From Peptoniphilus_E sp964345555 (GTDB taxonomy: Bacteria; Bacillota; Clostridia; Tissierellales; Peptoniphilaceae), in contig CAYFRD010000038.1 in the NCBI GenBank assembly GCA_964345555.1, positions 1 through 14,992 on the forward strand: a stretch of 14,992 bases of DNA, written 5' to 3'. Both the position numbers and the translations under genes were made by a program. Positions 1-7,530 of the stretch are shown in pieces. A model generated the notes under the pieces. It was not told the origin of the DNA. It did no database searches and saw only the letters and a program-made list of their open reading frames with translations. The number at the start of each line of letters is the position of its first letter. Position 1 is the first letter of the stretch.

Positions 1-3
1 TAG

Positions 4-322
4 TTATTTCTGTTCGGTATAAAACTGTCTAAAAAAGAGTTGCCATTCCACAAGATTTCCAATATAATTATTAGATTTATTATATGTCATATATGAGTAT
101 TTATAATGTGATGAATTATTTTCAAATTTTTTAATTGCTCAGTTAAATCAATATTATGTTGACTTAAAAATCAATAGAATTTTGACTTAGATAAGTATTA
201 GAAACATCACTTTGCATAATATCGTAATGGTTATAGTTATATTCTTCGCTAAATGCATATAATTTTATAGGAAACATTATTATTAGCAAAAAACAAGCTA
301 TTGATTACAATATTTTTTTCAT
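4..322 (-). pseudogene. Decayed gene for a small exported protein of unknown family
   Basis: A perfect ribosome site (AAAGGAGG, 330-337) lies 7 bases before an ATG at 320-322. The frame reads MKKIL, then a TAA at 305-307, and continues in the same frame with a typical signal-peptide core (SIACFLLIIMFPIKLYA) followed by a polar mature region starting near FSEEYNYNHYD. It meets a second stop at 164-166. Adding one base to the T5 run (A5 on the plus strand, 166-170) restores the frame (SIDFLSQHNIDLTEQL). Adding one to the A6 run (plus strand T, 127-132) restores a third stretch (FENNSSHYKYSYMTYNK, then a hydrophobic/aromatic end close to EWQLFFRQFYTEQK) that stops at TAA, 4-6. The restored protein is about 105 residues: signal peptide plus a roughly 80-residue mature part rich in Asn, Tyr and Ser. 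I recognise no family. Two of the three lesions are single-base losses in homopolymers and could be sequencing errors; the TAA at codon 6 could not. Confidence 0.62.
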
Positions 323-363
323 AAAAGTTCCTCCTTTGAATAAAACTATTGAAATAAACATAC

Positions 364-452
364 TATCAAATTATAAACAACCATCTTTCAAAGAAAGCAT
401 AACATACTAAAAGAAAAAACAACGTTTTCTCATATAACATTATCAAATTATA
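364..452. repeat. Pair of 12-bp direct repeats in the intergenic spacer
   Basis: The 12-mer TATCAAATTATA occurs at 364-375 and again at 441-452, each preceded by ACAT or ACATAC. On the minus strand each copy reads TATAATTTGATA and so contains a consensus TATAAT -10 box facing the decayed exported-protein gene. Neither has a convincing -35 at 16-18 bases. They may be duplicated promoter elements or simply AT-rich coincidence. A compact hairpin (ATCCTTT/AAAGGAT, 466-482) sits next to the right copy, without a T-run. Confidence 0.35.
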
Positions 453-465
453 CTAATCATTGATA

Positions 466-482
466 ATCCTTTAAGAAAGGAT
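466..482. other. Short hairpin downstream of the HutD-family gene
   Basis: A 7-bp perfect inverted repeat (ATCCTTT, loop AAG, AAAGGAT) lies about 40 bases downstream of the stop of the HutD-family gene. No T-tract follows on the minus strand, so it is a weak terminator candidate at best; it might stabilise the mRNA 3' end. The rest of 338-523 shows no gene. Confidence 0.3.
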
Positions 483-523
483 ATAACAAATTCATTAACA
501 CACTAAATGAAACAAAAGAAATA

Positions 524-1066
524 TCATATATTTTTTGATATTTTTGAAATCAACAGCCTACCTGTTCCCTTTAGCCTCGCTTCTTCGCCTTCTTCCAACA
601 CAAGAGCGCTCATGGGATTCAGTTTTTTGTCTTCAACTGTTAAATCTCCATCGTAATTAAAGGCTATCAGAGTCTTGGCATCATTTTTTAAATGCAACTC
701 TCCATTTATTTCTTTCGTGATGAGTTCCCCATCTAAATTTTCCTTTAATATAAGATTAAAATCTCTCACTTTGCTGTATGAGCTGACATCGTCGGAACCG
801 TTGAATTCATAAATTTCAAAGGGTTTTACAGTTACATCTTCTCCGGCATTTTTTAATATCAAGTCATAGTCCAAGGGAGTGATAAATCTTCTGTATCCGT
901 CATAGGGACTGAATTTGCTGCTGTCAAGATTACATGTTGCACTGGAAATTCTGTACAGGAAAGTTCTGTCTTTAAAATCTGCTCCTTCAGGGAAAATTAT
1001 TATTTCGTCAGTTTCTCCCCCTGTCCATTGAGAGGACTTAAAATCTTTTCTTTCTATTATCTTCAT
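524..1066 (-). CDS. HutD/Ves family cupin-like protein
   Basis: The 180-residue protein fits the HutD/Ves family (cupin-like fold), in which some members are linked to histidine utilisation or the environmental stress response; no enzymatic reaction is firmly established. The characteristic opening is visible: an N-terminal strand with W14-x-G-G-x-T, then FLYRISSATCNLDSSKFSPY followed by DGYRRFITPLD (roughly residues 36-66), the family's 'R-[IL]-S-x-A ... F-S-x-[FY]-x-G-x-x-R' block. The rest is beta-rich as expected, and the length is near the family's usual 180-200. The ATG has a good ribosome site (GAGGTGA) reaching into the 3' end of the preceding gene, which stops 4 bases upstream, so the two are very probably co-transcribed and coupled. 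No histidine-degradation gene is in the window, so a Hut role cannot be inferred. The gene ends in TGA, showing that TGA is an ordinary stop here. Confidence 0.8.
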   Translation of the reverse strand: MKIIERKDFKSSQWTGGETDEIIIFPEGADFKDRTFLYRISSATCNLDSSKFSPYDGYRRFITPLDYDLILKNAGEDVTVKPFEIYEFNGSDDVSSYSKVRDFNLILKENLDGELITKEINGELHLKNDAKTLIAFNYDGDLTVEDKKLNPMSALVLEEGEEARLKGTGRLLISKISKNI

Positions 1067-1070
1067 AATT

Positions 1071-3026
1071 TCACCTCAAATTTACATCAATTATAACGCT
1101 TTTTTCTTCTTCATTCCATTTTATACTGTAATTTTCCAAGTTTAAAATTGCAACAATACTTCTAAGGGGAAGCATCAGTCTGCCATCTACATTAATTATC
1201 TCATCTTCAATTGAAATGCTCTTTCTGTTTTTCTTTATTGTGAAATCATCTATGTTAATATCTATGACAAATTCATTTTTTCTTATGCTTGCATTTCTTG
1301 TATCATTATCATAGTCGACTTTATATCCCAAGGCTTCTGATAAAAATCTAAGGGGAATATAGGTCTTGGAGTTGTAAAGAACGGGCTTTACATCTGACTT
1401 TCTATCAAGAACCGCACTGCCTACGAACAACTCGTATTTAAAATCGTCTAAATAAATCTTTACAGCATAGGATTTTAATCCCTTCTTCGCCTCTTGAAAA
1501 TTTACTCCCACAGTTGAATGTTCTCCGATATAAACTCGGCCTTTCGGATATGTATGGATATAATCATTAGCCTGAACCCATTTGCCAATATCGGGTAATT
1601 CTTCAATGTCTATCGGTTTTATCGGATTCTTCTCTTTTGTCTTCTGCCATTTTATTTCAATTGTGAAAGATTTATCCTCTATTTTTAAAACAAATTGATC
1701 CTTGTTGAACAGCTCGTATTTATCTCCATTGAACTGCGCTGTAGTTTCCATGTCATCTGTGTATTTTTCCAAATCTTCATAGGATATCGCTGTGTCCAAC
1801 ACCTTTGTGAATAAGGGTTCAGCGCCAACGGCATTTCCATCGCCGTCCACTTCAATATTCTTGATCGTCAAGGTGTAAGTGGGTTTAACTCCTACCCTTC
1901 CCGACTTGTGTTCTTCAACTCCTGAGAGGATTGCCTCCGGCAAAATATTCTCCGCATTTATCACGCTTCCCCTTGCAGGTTTTATTTTGTATTTAATTTT
2001 GAATTCTCCAGCATTTAAATTGGCAGCTATATTGTTTCCGTCAAAGTTTAATACTTTTTCTTCACCTGACTGTGTCAATATTACATCTCCCACTAATTCA
2101 AAATTTTCAAAGGAATCCGTGAGTTTGTGAGAATTTTCATATTTTTTAAATTCAATTAAATCATCTATTTGCTTTGTATTTTTAAAAAAACTATATTCGT
2201 AAAGTTTATCAGGATTGGAATTGCTGTAAGTGGGATAAATTTCAATTCCCTCTTCTTTAGCAAATTTCTCCTCAAGTCCCAGCAGTTGAGGATACTCAAT
2301 GTAGTATTCTCCCATATTTGCACTGAAAATCAATATGCCCTTGTATTTGTTATGCTTGTATTGAATATTTCTGCCGATCATATAATCTATGTCCGATCTT
2401 TTGAAGTCCTCCGGAGAAAAATTCTTCAAACTGAAAATTTCATATCCCAATTCCTCGCTTATTTTCATATAATCTTGCGGATTTTTTAGTTCAGATGTTT
2501 TTGCATCGTTAAATCTACCTCCTAATCTTGAGATTTGGTTCGAAAATATGTATATCTCTTTTTTATCTGCTTCAATAGAATTTAATATGTCGGTAGATAA
2601 TTTTATGACCTTTTGCAAATTAACTGTGGACTCCCCGTCTTTAATTCCGTATATATCAAGTCTGTTTTCAAAGGCTGATACATCAGTGCATTTATTGTGA
2701 GTTAAATTACTGGGCACCAGTATGTTGCTGTAAAAAACCAAAATTATTTCCGTGTTGTAATTTTCGTCTTTAAAAAGAGAACCTGCAAGGGCAACTATCT
2801 TTTCCTTATAGTCGGTGAAATTACCGTTGGCGGATCTGTTGTAATCCACCAGAAACAAAGCTTCCCTATCCCTTTTATCAATATTGCCGCTGATATTAAT
2901 TTCAAAGGTATTGTCTCCTAAATCTTTGACTGTTTTCTCTATGGACGTTGCATAGGATACCTCACTCCCGCATATCATTACAAAAAGAGCAAACAATAAA
3001 ATAATATATAAACCGGATTTTCTCAT
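1071..3026 (-). CDS. Secreted protein with VWA-like region and C-terminal copper-amine-oxidase-N (stalk) domain
   Basis: A 651-residue protein with a Sec signal peptide (basic MRK, hydrophobic core to about residue 20, likely cleavage after SYA near 27). Residues about 55-260 look like a von Willebrand factor A fold: a strand ALFLVDYNRSANGN where the MIDAS motif sits, later strands TEIILVFYSN, KEIYIFSNQ and GILIFSANMG. The MIDAS is degenerate (D61-Y-N-R-S65 instead of D-x-S-x-S). A beta-rich middle follows (about 300-480), then from about 545 to the end two half-repeats typical of the copper amine oxidase N-terminal / stalk domain: YIPLRFLSEALGYKVDYD and LMLPLRSIVAILNL, each followed by a short strand pair. 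In Firmicutes this domain is a cell-surface module and does not imply amine oxidase activity. No LPXTG anchor or C-terminal membrane segment is seen, so the product is secreted or wall-associated through its stalk. The ATG has a strong AGGAGGGG site. Partner: the HutD-family gene immediately downstream. Exact function is unknown. Confidence 0.75.
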   Translation of the reverse strand: MRKSGLYIILLFALFVMICGSEVSYATSIEKTVKDLGDNTFEINISGNIDKRDREALFLVDYNRSANGNFTDYKEKIVALAGSLFKDENYNTEIILVFYSNILVPSNLTHNKCTDVSAFENRLDIYGIKDGESTVNLQKVIKLSTDILNSIEADKKEIYIFSNQISRLGGRFNDAKTSELKNPQDYMKISEELGYEIFSLKNFSPEDFKRSDIDYMIGRNIQYKHNKYKGILIFSANMGEYYIEYPQLLGLEEKFAKEEGIEIYPTYSNSNPDKLYEYSFFKNTKQIDDLIEFKKYENSHKLTDSFENFELVGDVILTQSGEEKVLNFDGNNIAANLNAGEFKIKYKIKPARGSVINAENILPEAILSGVEEHKSGRVGVKPTYTLTIKNIEVDGDGNAVGAEPLFTKVLDTAISYEDLEKYTDDMETTAQFNGDKYELFNKDQFVLKIEDKSFTIEIKWQKTKEKNPIKPIDIEELPDIGKWVQANDYIHTYPKGRVYIGEHSTVGVNFQEAKKGLKSYAVKIYLDDFKYELFVGSAVLDRKSDVKPVLYNSKTYIPLRFLSEALGYKVDYDNDTRNASIRKNEFVIDINIDDFTIKKNRKSISIEDEIINVDGRLMLPLRSIVAILNLENYSIKWNEEEKSVIIDVNLR

Positions 3027-3056
3027 AGTCCCCTCCTGTAAATATTTTATAATTTA

Positions 3057-3085
3057 ATTATACTTTAAAAATCAGAGCTTTGAAA
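3057..3085 (-). promoter_or_regulatory. Putative promoter of the stalk-protein/HutD unit
   Basis: On the minus strand a perfect TATAAT (3057-3062) lies about 30 bases before the start codon, with TTTCAA (3080-3085) 17 bases upstream as a poor -35. It sits just after the terminator of the ABC importer operon, where a new promoter is needed. Confidence 0.45.
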
Positions 3086-3099
3086 GGATATCAGGATAC

Positions 3100-3139
3100 A
3101 AAAAAGCAGCTCTGCAATTCAATGAATTGCAAAGCCGCT
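3100..3139 (-). terminator. Rho-independent terminator of the ABC importer operon
   Basis: Read on the minus strand, 3139-3124 pairs with 3120-3105 in a 16-bp stem (AGCGGCTTTGCAATTC / GAATTGCAGAGCTGCT, including two G-T wobbles) with a 3-base loop, followed by TTTTTTG. It starts 12 bases after the last permease gene stops. This is a textbook intrinsic terminator. Confidence 0.9.
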
Positions 3140-3151
3140 CAAGAAGAAGAT

Positions 3152-3979
3152 TTACTTTATACCCGTATAGGTAAATCCTTCTATTATCTTTTTTCTTGCA
3201 AATAAATATATAACTATAATGGGTATTACCAAAATCGTATTTCCCGCCATTAATATATGCCATTGAATTCCTTCCATTGTCGATTTAAGCATTGTCACTC
3301 CGAGGGGAAGTGTTCTCACCACATCCTTAGTCGTCATTACCAGTGGCCAGAAGTAATCATTCCATACTCCTATGAACGAGAACAGACCTATGGTTACCAA
3401 GGTTCCCTTGGCTTGCGGAACCATTATCTTGTATAGAATCTTAAATTCCGAAGAATTATCCAATCGTGCAGCTTCAATTATTTCATTTTCTATCTGCATA
3501 AATCTCTGCCTTAACAAAAATATTCCGAATGCCGATGTTGCAAAGGGAAGTATCAACGACCAATAGGTGTTCAAAAGACTCCAACCTGACATCATCAAAA
3601 ACACCGGCAAAAATATAAGTTGGGCGGGTATCATCATAGTTATCAGTATTGAGCCGAACAACACTTTTTTCCCGACAAATTCATGCCTTGCAAAAACATA
3701 TGCGGCAGGTATTATGGTGAGCATTTGAAGTACCACCACAGCAAATGTCACAATTACCGAGCTCATCGTGTACTTTAAAAAAGGTCCTGAATTCCAAGCT
3801 TCCACATAATTTTCACCATGCCACTGTCCAGGAATAAGTGTAGGAGGAATACTCAATGTTTCGGATAAAGATTTAAAAGATGTCAATATCATCCATAGAA
3901 ATGGAAAGATAAAAATCATTGCAATTATTATCAAAACTATATTTCTTATGGACACCCTTAAAATATTTTTCTCTTTCAT
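3152..3979 (-). CDS. ugpE: ABC importer permease, UgpE/MalG type
   Basis: A 275-residue inner-membrane permease of the carbohydrate-uptake-1 family; with the partner permease it would form the transmembrane channel of an importer. Six hydrophobic segments are visible (about 11-34, 72-95, 105-128, 140-157, 196-214 and 240-262). The cytoplasmic EAA loop that docks the ATPase is clear at about 168-190: EIIEAARLDNSSEFKILYKI followed by MVP. The extended periplasmic opening (TLSIPPTLIP and GENYVEAW) is typical of MalG/UgpE proteins. It is the last gene of a four-gene transporter operon, 9 bases after the partner permease, and is followed by the terminator. The Ugp label rests mainly on the binding protein; a generic sugar permease is the alternative. 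Confidence 0.85.
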   Translation of the reverse strand: MKEKNILRVSIRNIVLIIIAMIFIFPFLWMILTSFKSLSETLSIPPTLIPGQWHGENYVEAWNSGPFLKYTMSSVIVTFAVVVLQMLTIIPAAYVFARHEFVGKKVLFGSILITMMIPAQLIFLPVFLMMSGWSLLNTYWSLILPFATSAFGIFLLRQRFMQIENEIIEAARLDNSSEFKILYKIMVPQAKGTLVTIGLFSFIGVWNDYFWPLVMTTKDVVRTLPLGVTMLKSTMEGIQWHILMAGNTILVIPIIVIYLFARKKIIEGFTYTGIK

Positions 3980-3988
3980 TTCCGCCTC

Positions 3989-4855
3989 CTATCTGTAAAA
4001 TACTCGTTTTGACATGAGTTTAAAATATATGAAAGTAAATATTGAAATCACTATCAACAGTATTATTCCTGCTGCCGACGCTTGACCTATTTTAAAGAAT
4101 TTAAATCCGTACTCATAGATATAGTAAACTATAGTGTTGGATGCATTGGCAGGTCCGCCTTGGGTCATTATGGAAATTGTTTCGAAAACTTTGAAGCAAG
4201 CTATTACGCTGGTTATTCCCACGAAGAATATGGTGGGCGAAAGCATGGGGAGAGTGATCTTAAACAGTTTTCTGAATGTAGATGCATTGTCCAGTGCTGC
4301 AGCTTCGTAAATCTCATCGGGTATACTTTGAAGTCCTGCAATAAATATCAAAGTATAGTACCCCACGGATTTCCAAACCGATACCAAGACAAGTGAATAA
4401 ATTACTACTCTTGAATCCGTAAGCCATCCGACAGGTTCCATCCCAAGGGCTTCCAATACTTGATTTAACAATCCGTAGTCATAATCCATTATCCACATCC
4501 AAAGCATTGACACCGATACCAGAGAAATAATATGGGGCGAAAATATAGCACTTTGAGTGAATTCATAAATTTTGCCCTTCTTATTTATCCATATCGCCAC
4601 GAACAAAGCTATGGTTATGGTAAAAAATACGGTGCATATTGTATAAATCGTCGTATTTGACAAAGTCTGCAAAAATCTTTGATCTTTGATCAAAAGCTTG
4701 AAATTATCCAGTCCTACAAAATTTTTTTCTGCAGAAATAAAGTTCCAATCTGTAAAAGATAAATAAATCATGTATCCGATTGATACCATGTAAAACACTA
4801 CAAAAATCAGCATTGCCGGAAGTATCATCAGGTATGGAAAGAGTTTTTTACGCAT
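3989..4855 (-). CDS. ugpA: ABC importer permease, UgpA/MalF type
   Basis: A 288-residue permease of the carbohydrate-uptake-1 family, the partner of the downstream UgpE-type protein. It opens with the usual short N-terminus (MRKKLFPYLMILPAMLIFVV) and first membrane helix, then the conserved FTDWNFISAEKNFVGLDNF loop and five more helices. The EAA ATPase-docking loop is at about 180-203 (DEIYEAAALDNASTFRKLFK then ITLP). The start ATG overlaps the last 8 bases of the ATPase reading frame (ATGCGTAA), a coupling arrangement expected if the ATPase frame is translated to its natural end. Length is normal (about 290). Confidence 0.86.
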   Translation of the reverse strand: MRKKLFPYLMILPAMLIFVVFYMVSIGYMIYLSFTDWNFISAEKNFVGLDNFKLLIKDQRFLQTLSNTTIYTICTVFFTITIALFVAIWINKKGKIYEFTQSAIFSPHIISLVSVSMLWMWIMDYDYGLLNQVLEALGMEPVGWLTDSRVVIYSLVLVSVWKSVGYYTLIFIAGLQSIPDEIYEAAALDNASTFRKLFKITLPMLSPTIFFVGITSVIACFKVFETISIMTQGGPANASNTIVYYIYEYGFKFFKIGQASAAGIILLIVISIFTFIYFKLMSKRVFYR

Positions 4856-5063
4856 CTTTAGAGATCTCCCTTTCCAAGTTCAGTAATTTGAAATCATTTC
4901 TTTGTTCTATGAGATCTCCATCTTTGTCAAAAAACTTTATGTGATTTTTTGCTATTTTTAAATAAACTTCCTTGTAATTAAGTTGATTTTTGTCGAAAGA
5001 TTTCACCTGGAATTCTCCGAAATCATTTTTAACTGTGTAAATAATTTCCGAACCCAGCACTTC
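4848..5063 (-). pseudogene. ugpC: Detached C-terminal (TOBE-like) part of the UgpC-type ATPase
   Basis: This stretch is in the same frame as the ATPase gene, directly after its TGA (5067-5069). It encodes TEVLGSEIIYTVKNDFGEFQ and onward, matching the C-terminal regulatory/TOBE region of UgpC/MsmX-type ATPases, where a '[VE]-x-LGSE' strand follows the GFRPED segment. About 71 codons bring the combined length to about 361, the family's usual size. A GTG at 5058-5060 could be misread as a start, but no ribosome site supports it. The frame ends by overlapping the start of the permease, as the intact gene would. It is best read as the severed tail of one gene, whether by mutation or sequencing error. 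Confidence 0.8.
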
Positions 5064-5066
5064 CGT

Positions 5067-5936
5067 TCATGTATTGCTTGACTTTTTGACTAAATTGTCC
5101 CTATAATCAGGTTCTATTTTATTTAATACCGCATCCTCAGGTCTAAACCCTATATAAGCTACTTCTCTTTCCATATAATCTTGATATTCTCCCAAATTAT
5201 CTCTGGGAATTATATTCATAGGCGGTGCACCGATGAATTGAGCACTGAATATATTTTTAGGTGCATTGTAAATGCTTCCGGGGCTTCCCATCTGCATTAT
5301 TTTACCGTTGTTCAATATTATGATTTCCGTTGCCATGCTCATGGCTTCCACCTGATCATGTGTCACATATACAAAAGTAGTTTTTAATTTTTCATGGAGT
5401 TTTTTTAATTCCACCCTCATTTGAACTCTTAGTTTTGCATCAAGGTTGGATAACGGTTCATCCATTAAAAACACATCAGGTTTTTTGACCATGGCTCTTG
5501 CCAAAGCAACTCTCTGTCTTTGTCCGCCTGAAAGTTGTCCGGGCTTTCTATCTAAGTATTCGGACAGAGAAACAGTTTCCGTGATCTCCTCTATAAGCTT
5601 ATCTCTTTCAGATTTTGGAACTTTATTGTTTTCCAATCCGAATTCAATGTTTTCTCTTACGGTCATAGTGGGATAAAGAGCGTAGTTTTGAAATACCATC
5701 GCTATTCCTCTTCTACCCGCCTCTACATTATTTACGAGTTTTTCACCTATATAGATGTTTCCCTTAGTCTGTTTTTCAAGTCCTGCTATCATCCTCAAGG
5801 TTGTGGATTTTCCACAACCCGAAGGACCGAGCAACATGGTAAAAGAACCGTCTTTAATAGTTAAGTTCATATTTTCTATAGCGTAATCTTTACTGTCATA
5901 CTTTTTTGAGATATTCTCCAGTTTAATTCCAGCCAT
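5067..5936 (-). CDS. ugpC: ABC importer ATPase, UgpC/MsmX type, cut short by an in-frame TGA
   Basis: The 289-residue product is the ATP-hydrolysing subunit of the importer. All nucleotide-binding motifs are intact: Walker A GPSGCGKST (37-45), Q-loop Q83, signature LSGGQ (135-139), Walker B VFLMDE (155-160), D-loop and H193. The regulatory domain starts normally (FIGAPPMNIIP near 235-245, IGFRPED near 264-270) but stops at 289, about 70 residues short of the usual 360-370. The missing part lies in the same frame right after the TGA (4848-5063). A TGA substitution explains this; alternatively, adding one A in the A5 run (plus 5083-5087) and removing one A at 5066-5067 would read VKKVKQYMTEVLGSE, which fits the family's beta-strand better. 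The start has an AGGTGG-type site 12 bases after the binding-protein gene. The catalytic core could still work; loss of the C-terminal domain usually affects regulation. Confidence 0.85.
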   Translation of the reverse strand: MAGIKLENISKKYDSKDYAIENMNLTIKDGSFTMLLGPSGCGKSTTLRMIAGLEKQTKGNIYIGEKLVNNVEAGRRGIAMVFQNYALYPTMTVRENIEFGLENNKVPKSERDKLIEEITETVSLSEYLDRKPGQLSGGQRQRVALARAMVKKPDVFLMDEPLSNLDAKLRVQMRVELKKLHEKLKTTFVYVTHDQVEAMSMATEIIILNNGKIMQMGSPGSIYNAPKNIFSAQFIGAPPMNIIPRDNLGEYQDYMEREVAYIGFRPEDAVLNKIEPDYRDNLVKKSSNT

Positions 5937-5948
5937 TTATTCCACCTT

Positions 5949-7271
5949 TTATTCCATCGCCTCTGCCTGAGCTTGCAAGTCATCAAAGGCTTTCTTAACA
6001 TCTTTGTTTTCTGTAGTTGTAACCGTCACCGTTTCTCCCAATAGCTTTATAACTTCAGGCCAGTTTTGTGATACAGGTGTTTCTATAGCATATTCAAGTT
6101 GATCTACCGCAACTTTGTATTGAGGTGTTTCAGCATACAGATTTTTCAGCGTATCAGTTTCAAGCGCTGAATATCTCGCCGGAAGATATCCAGTATATGA
6201 ACTTGAAAATGCAGTTTGCTCAGTGTCAGTAATCCAGCTTATAAACTTCCATGCAGCTTCTTGTTTTGCCTGATCATGCCCGCTTGTCATAACTATGTCA
6301 CATCCGCCGGTGGGAACCGCATACTCTCCATTGGGGTTTTTCGGTATAAAGGAAACATCAAGTTCAAATCCGTTTTCTTCTGCAAGAGGCAAGAAATAAC
6401 TTAAATCTGCAGTTGAAGTAAACATAAAGCATGCCATTTGATTTATATAATCATGTTTTGTCGTTTCACTTCCCTGTTCTCCAACGGATACTTTCATGAG
6501 ATTTTCGTTATACATTTTTTGTAAAAATTCCGCAGCTTCAATAGCAGCCGGATCGTTAACTGTGGGCTTGCCATCTTTGTACAATTGTCCTCCGCCCGAT
6601 GCTGTAAATGCTTGATAGATCCATATGTAAATAAAATAGGACAATCCGTAAACATCCTTGGATTCATCTCTTAGCACTCTGCAGTACTCTTCCATTTCAT
6701 TCCAGTCTCTCGGCCCTGCCGGATCAAGACCTGCAGCTTCAAGCATTGTCTTGTTTTTATAAAGTATAGGTGTTGAACGATAGAAGGGAAGTCCATAAAG
6801 TTTACCGTCCACATATCCTTCCATCATAAGCCCTTTATTGAAATCCTCAAGGTTTGTTTCTTCTGTGACCATGGGAGTCAACTCTTGCAATAATCCGCCA
6901 TTGGCAAAGCTATAAATCGTATCAATTACACAGTCAAAAACTTCAGGTGCTTCACCTGCTGCATAGGCTGCTTGAGTTTTAGCGTTAAGTTCATCATATG
7001 TTCCTTGATATTCCGCATGTACTACAATTTCATCTTGAGAATTATTGAATTCTTCAACTAATTTTTCTTTGGATTCTCCAATTTTATCTTTCCAAGCATA
7101 CCAGTAGTTAATATGTATCTTTCCATCGTCTTGCGTCGTATTTGAAGCAGTATTTGCCGCGTTCCCTTCAGAGTTTGTTTTATTCGTTCCTCCTGCGCTG
7201 TTTCCTCCTCCGCATGCCGTTAAATTAAACATCATTACAATTGCGAGCAATAAACCGGTAATTCTTTTCAT
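5949..7271 (-). CDS. ugpB: Extracellular solute-binding lipoprotein, UgpB-like
   Basis: The 440-residue family-1 solute-binding protein is the receptor of the importer. The signal peptide ends in a lipobox LTAC with C20 as the lipid-anchored residue, then a Gly/Ser/Asn/Thr-rich tether to about residue 48. The mature protein starts with IHINYWYAWKDKIGESKEKL, and contains the family's YGLPFYRSTPILYKNKTMLE block (near 160), very like the 'STPVLYYNK...AGLDP' region of glycerol-3-phosphate-binding UgpB, then FMFTSTADLSYFLPLAEENG, PTGGCD, and EAAWKFISWITDTEQ with GYLPAR. These favour glycerol-3-phosphate or glycerophosphodiester uptake, but a sugar ligand cannot be excluded. It is first in the operon, as is common, with a strong AAGGAGG site 5 bases before ATG. 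Confidence 0.85.
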   Translation of the reverse strand: MKRITGLLLAIVMMFNLTACGGGNSAGGTNKTNSEGNAANTASNTTQDDGKIHINYWYAWKDKIGESKEKLVEEFNNSQDEIVVHAEYQGTYDELNAKTQAAYAAGEAPEVFDCVIDTIYSFANGGLLQELTPMVTEETNLEDFNKGLMMEGYVDGKLYGLPFYRSTPILYKNKTMLEAAGLDPAGPRDWNEMEEYCRVLRDESKDVYGLSYFIYIWIYQAFTASGGGQLYKDGKPTVNDPAAIEAAEFLQKMYNENLMKVSVGEQGSETTKHDYINQMACFMFTSTADLSYFLPLAEENGFELDVSFIPKNPNGEYAVPTGGCDIVMTSGHDQAKQEAAWKFISWITDTEQTAFSSSYTGYLPARYSALETDTLKNLYAETPQYKVAVDQLEYAIETPVSQNWPEVIKLLGETVTVTTTENKDVKKAFDDLQAQAEAME

Positions 7272-7336
7272 ATTTCCTCCTTAATTTTATGTATGAATTA
7301 ACTACGCAGTAAATTATATTTATAATTCATAAACTG

Positions 7337-7366
7337 AGTATAATGAGGATGTCTTTTTTCAGTAAA
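7337..7366 (-). promoter_or_regulatory. Possible promoter of the ABC importer operon
   Basis: On the minus strand TTTACT (7361-7366) and TATACT (7337-7342) are separated by 18 bases, upstream of the binding-protein gene. Another TATAAT (7313-7318) is nearer the gene but lacks a -35. I see no catabolite-responsive element or clear operator between 7272 and 7497; that 240-base divergent spacer otherwise holds only AT-rich DNA. Confidence 0.35.
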
Positions 7367-7474
7367 CTTTTGATTCCGTCAAATATGTGAATATATATCC
7401 AAAATCATAGTATATCCGGCATTTATCATTTATCTTTGTATTTTTTTGGAATATTATTTGTAAGTTTTATATAT

Positions 7475-7503
7475 TTTAATACCTTGTGTTTTTGTGATAT
7501 AAT
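7475..7503 (+). promoter_or_regulatory. Extended -10 promoter of the small membrane protein gene
   Basis: TTTAAT (7475-7480), a 17-base spacer and TATAAT (7498-7503) preceded by TG at 7495-7496 form a sigma-A type promoter with an extended -10. The core TTTTGTGATATAATT matches the promoter region of the oxidoreductase gene at 12470-12484 in 14 of 15 positions. Confidence 0.7.
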
Positions 7504-7530
7504 TTAAAAATAATGAGAAAGAGGTGGCAC

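Noticed and set aside
1071..3026. Copper amine oxidase enzyme
   Set aside because: Only the N-terminal stalk-type domain is present, at the C-terminus of the protein; there is no catalytic amine oxidase domain.
5067..5069. TGA in the ATPase gene as a recoded (tryptophan or selenocysteine) codon
   Set aside because: TGA is a normal stop for the HutD-family gene and thrC in this window, tryptophan is encoded by TGG throughout, and the family has no selenocysteine at this position. No selenocysteine-insertion element was seen.
7513..7530. Upstream ATG at 7513 as the start of the small membrane protein
   Set aside because: No ribosome site precedes it and it is only 10 bases from the -10 box; the ATG at 7531 has a good site. 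Not excluded entirely.
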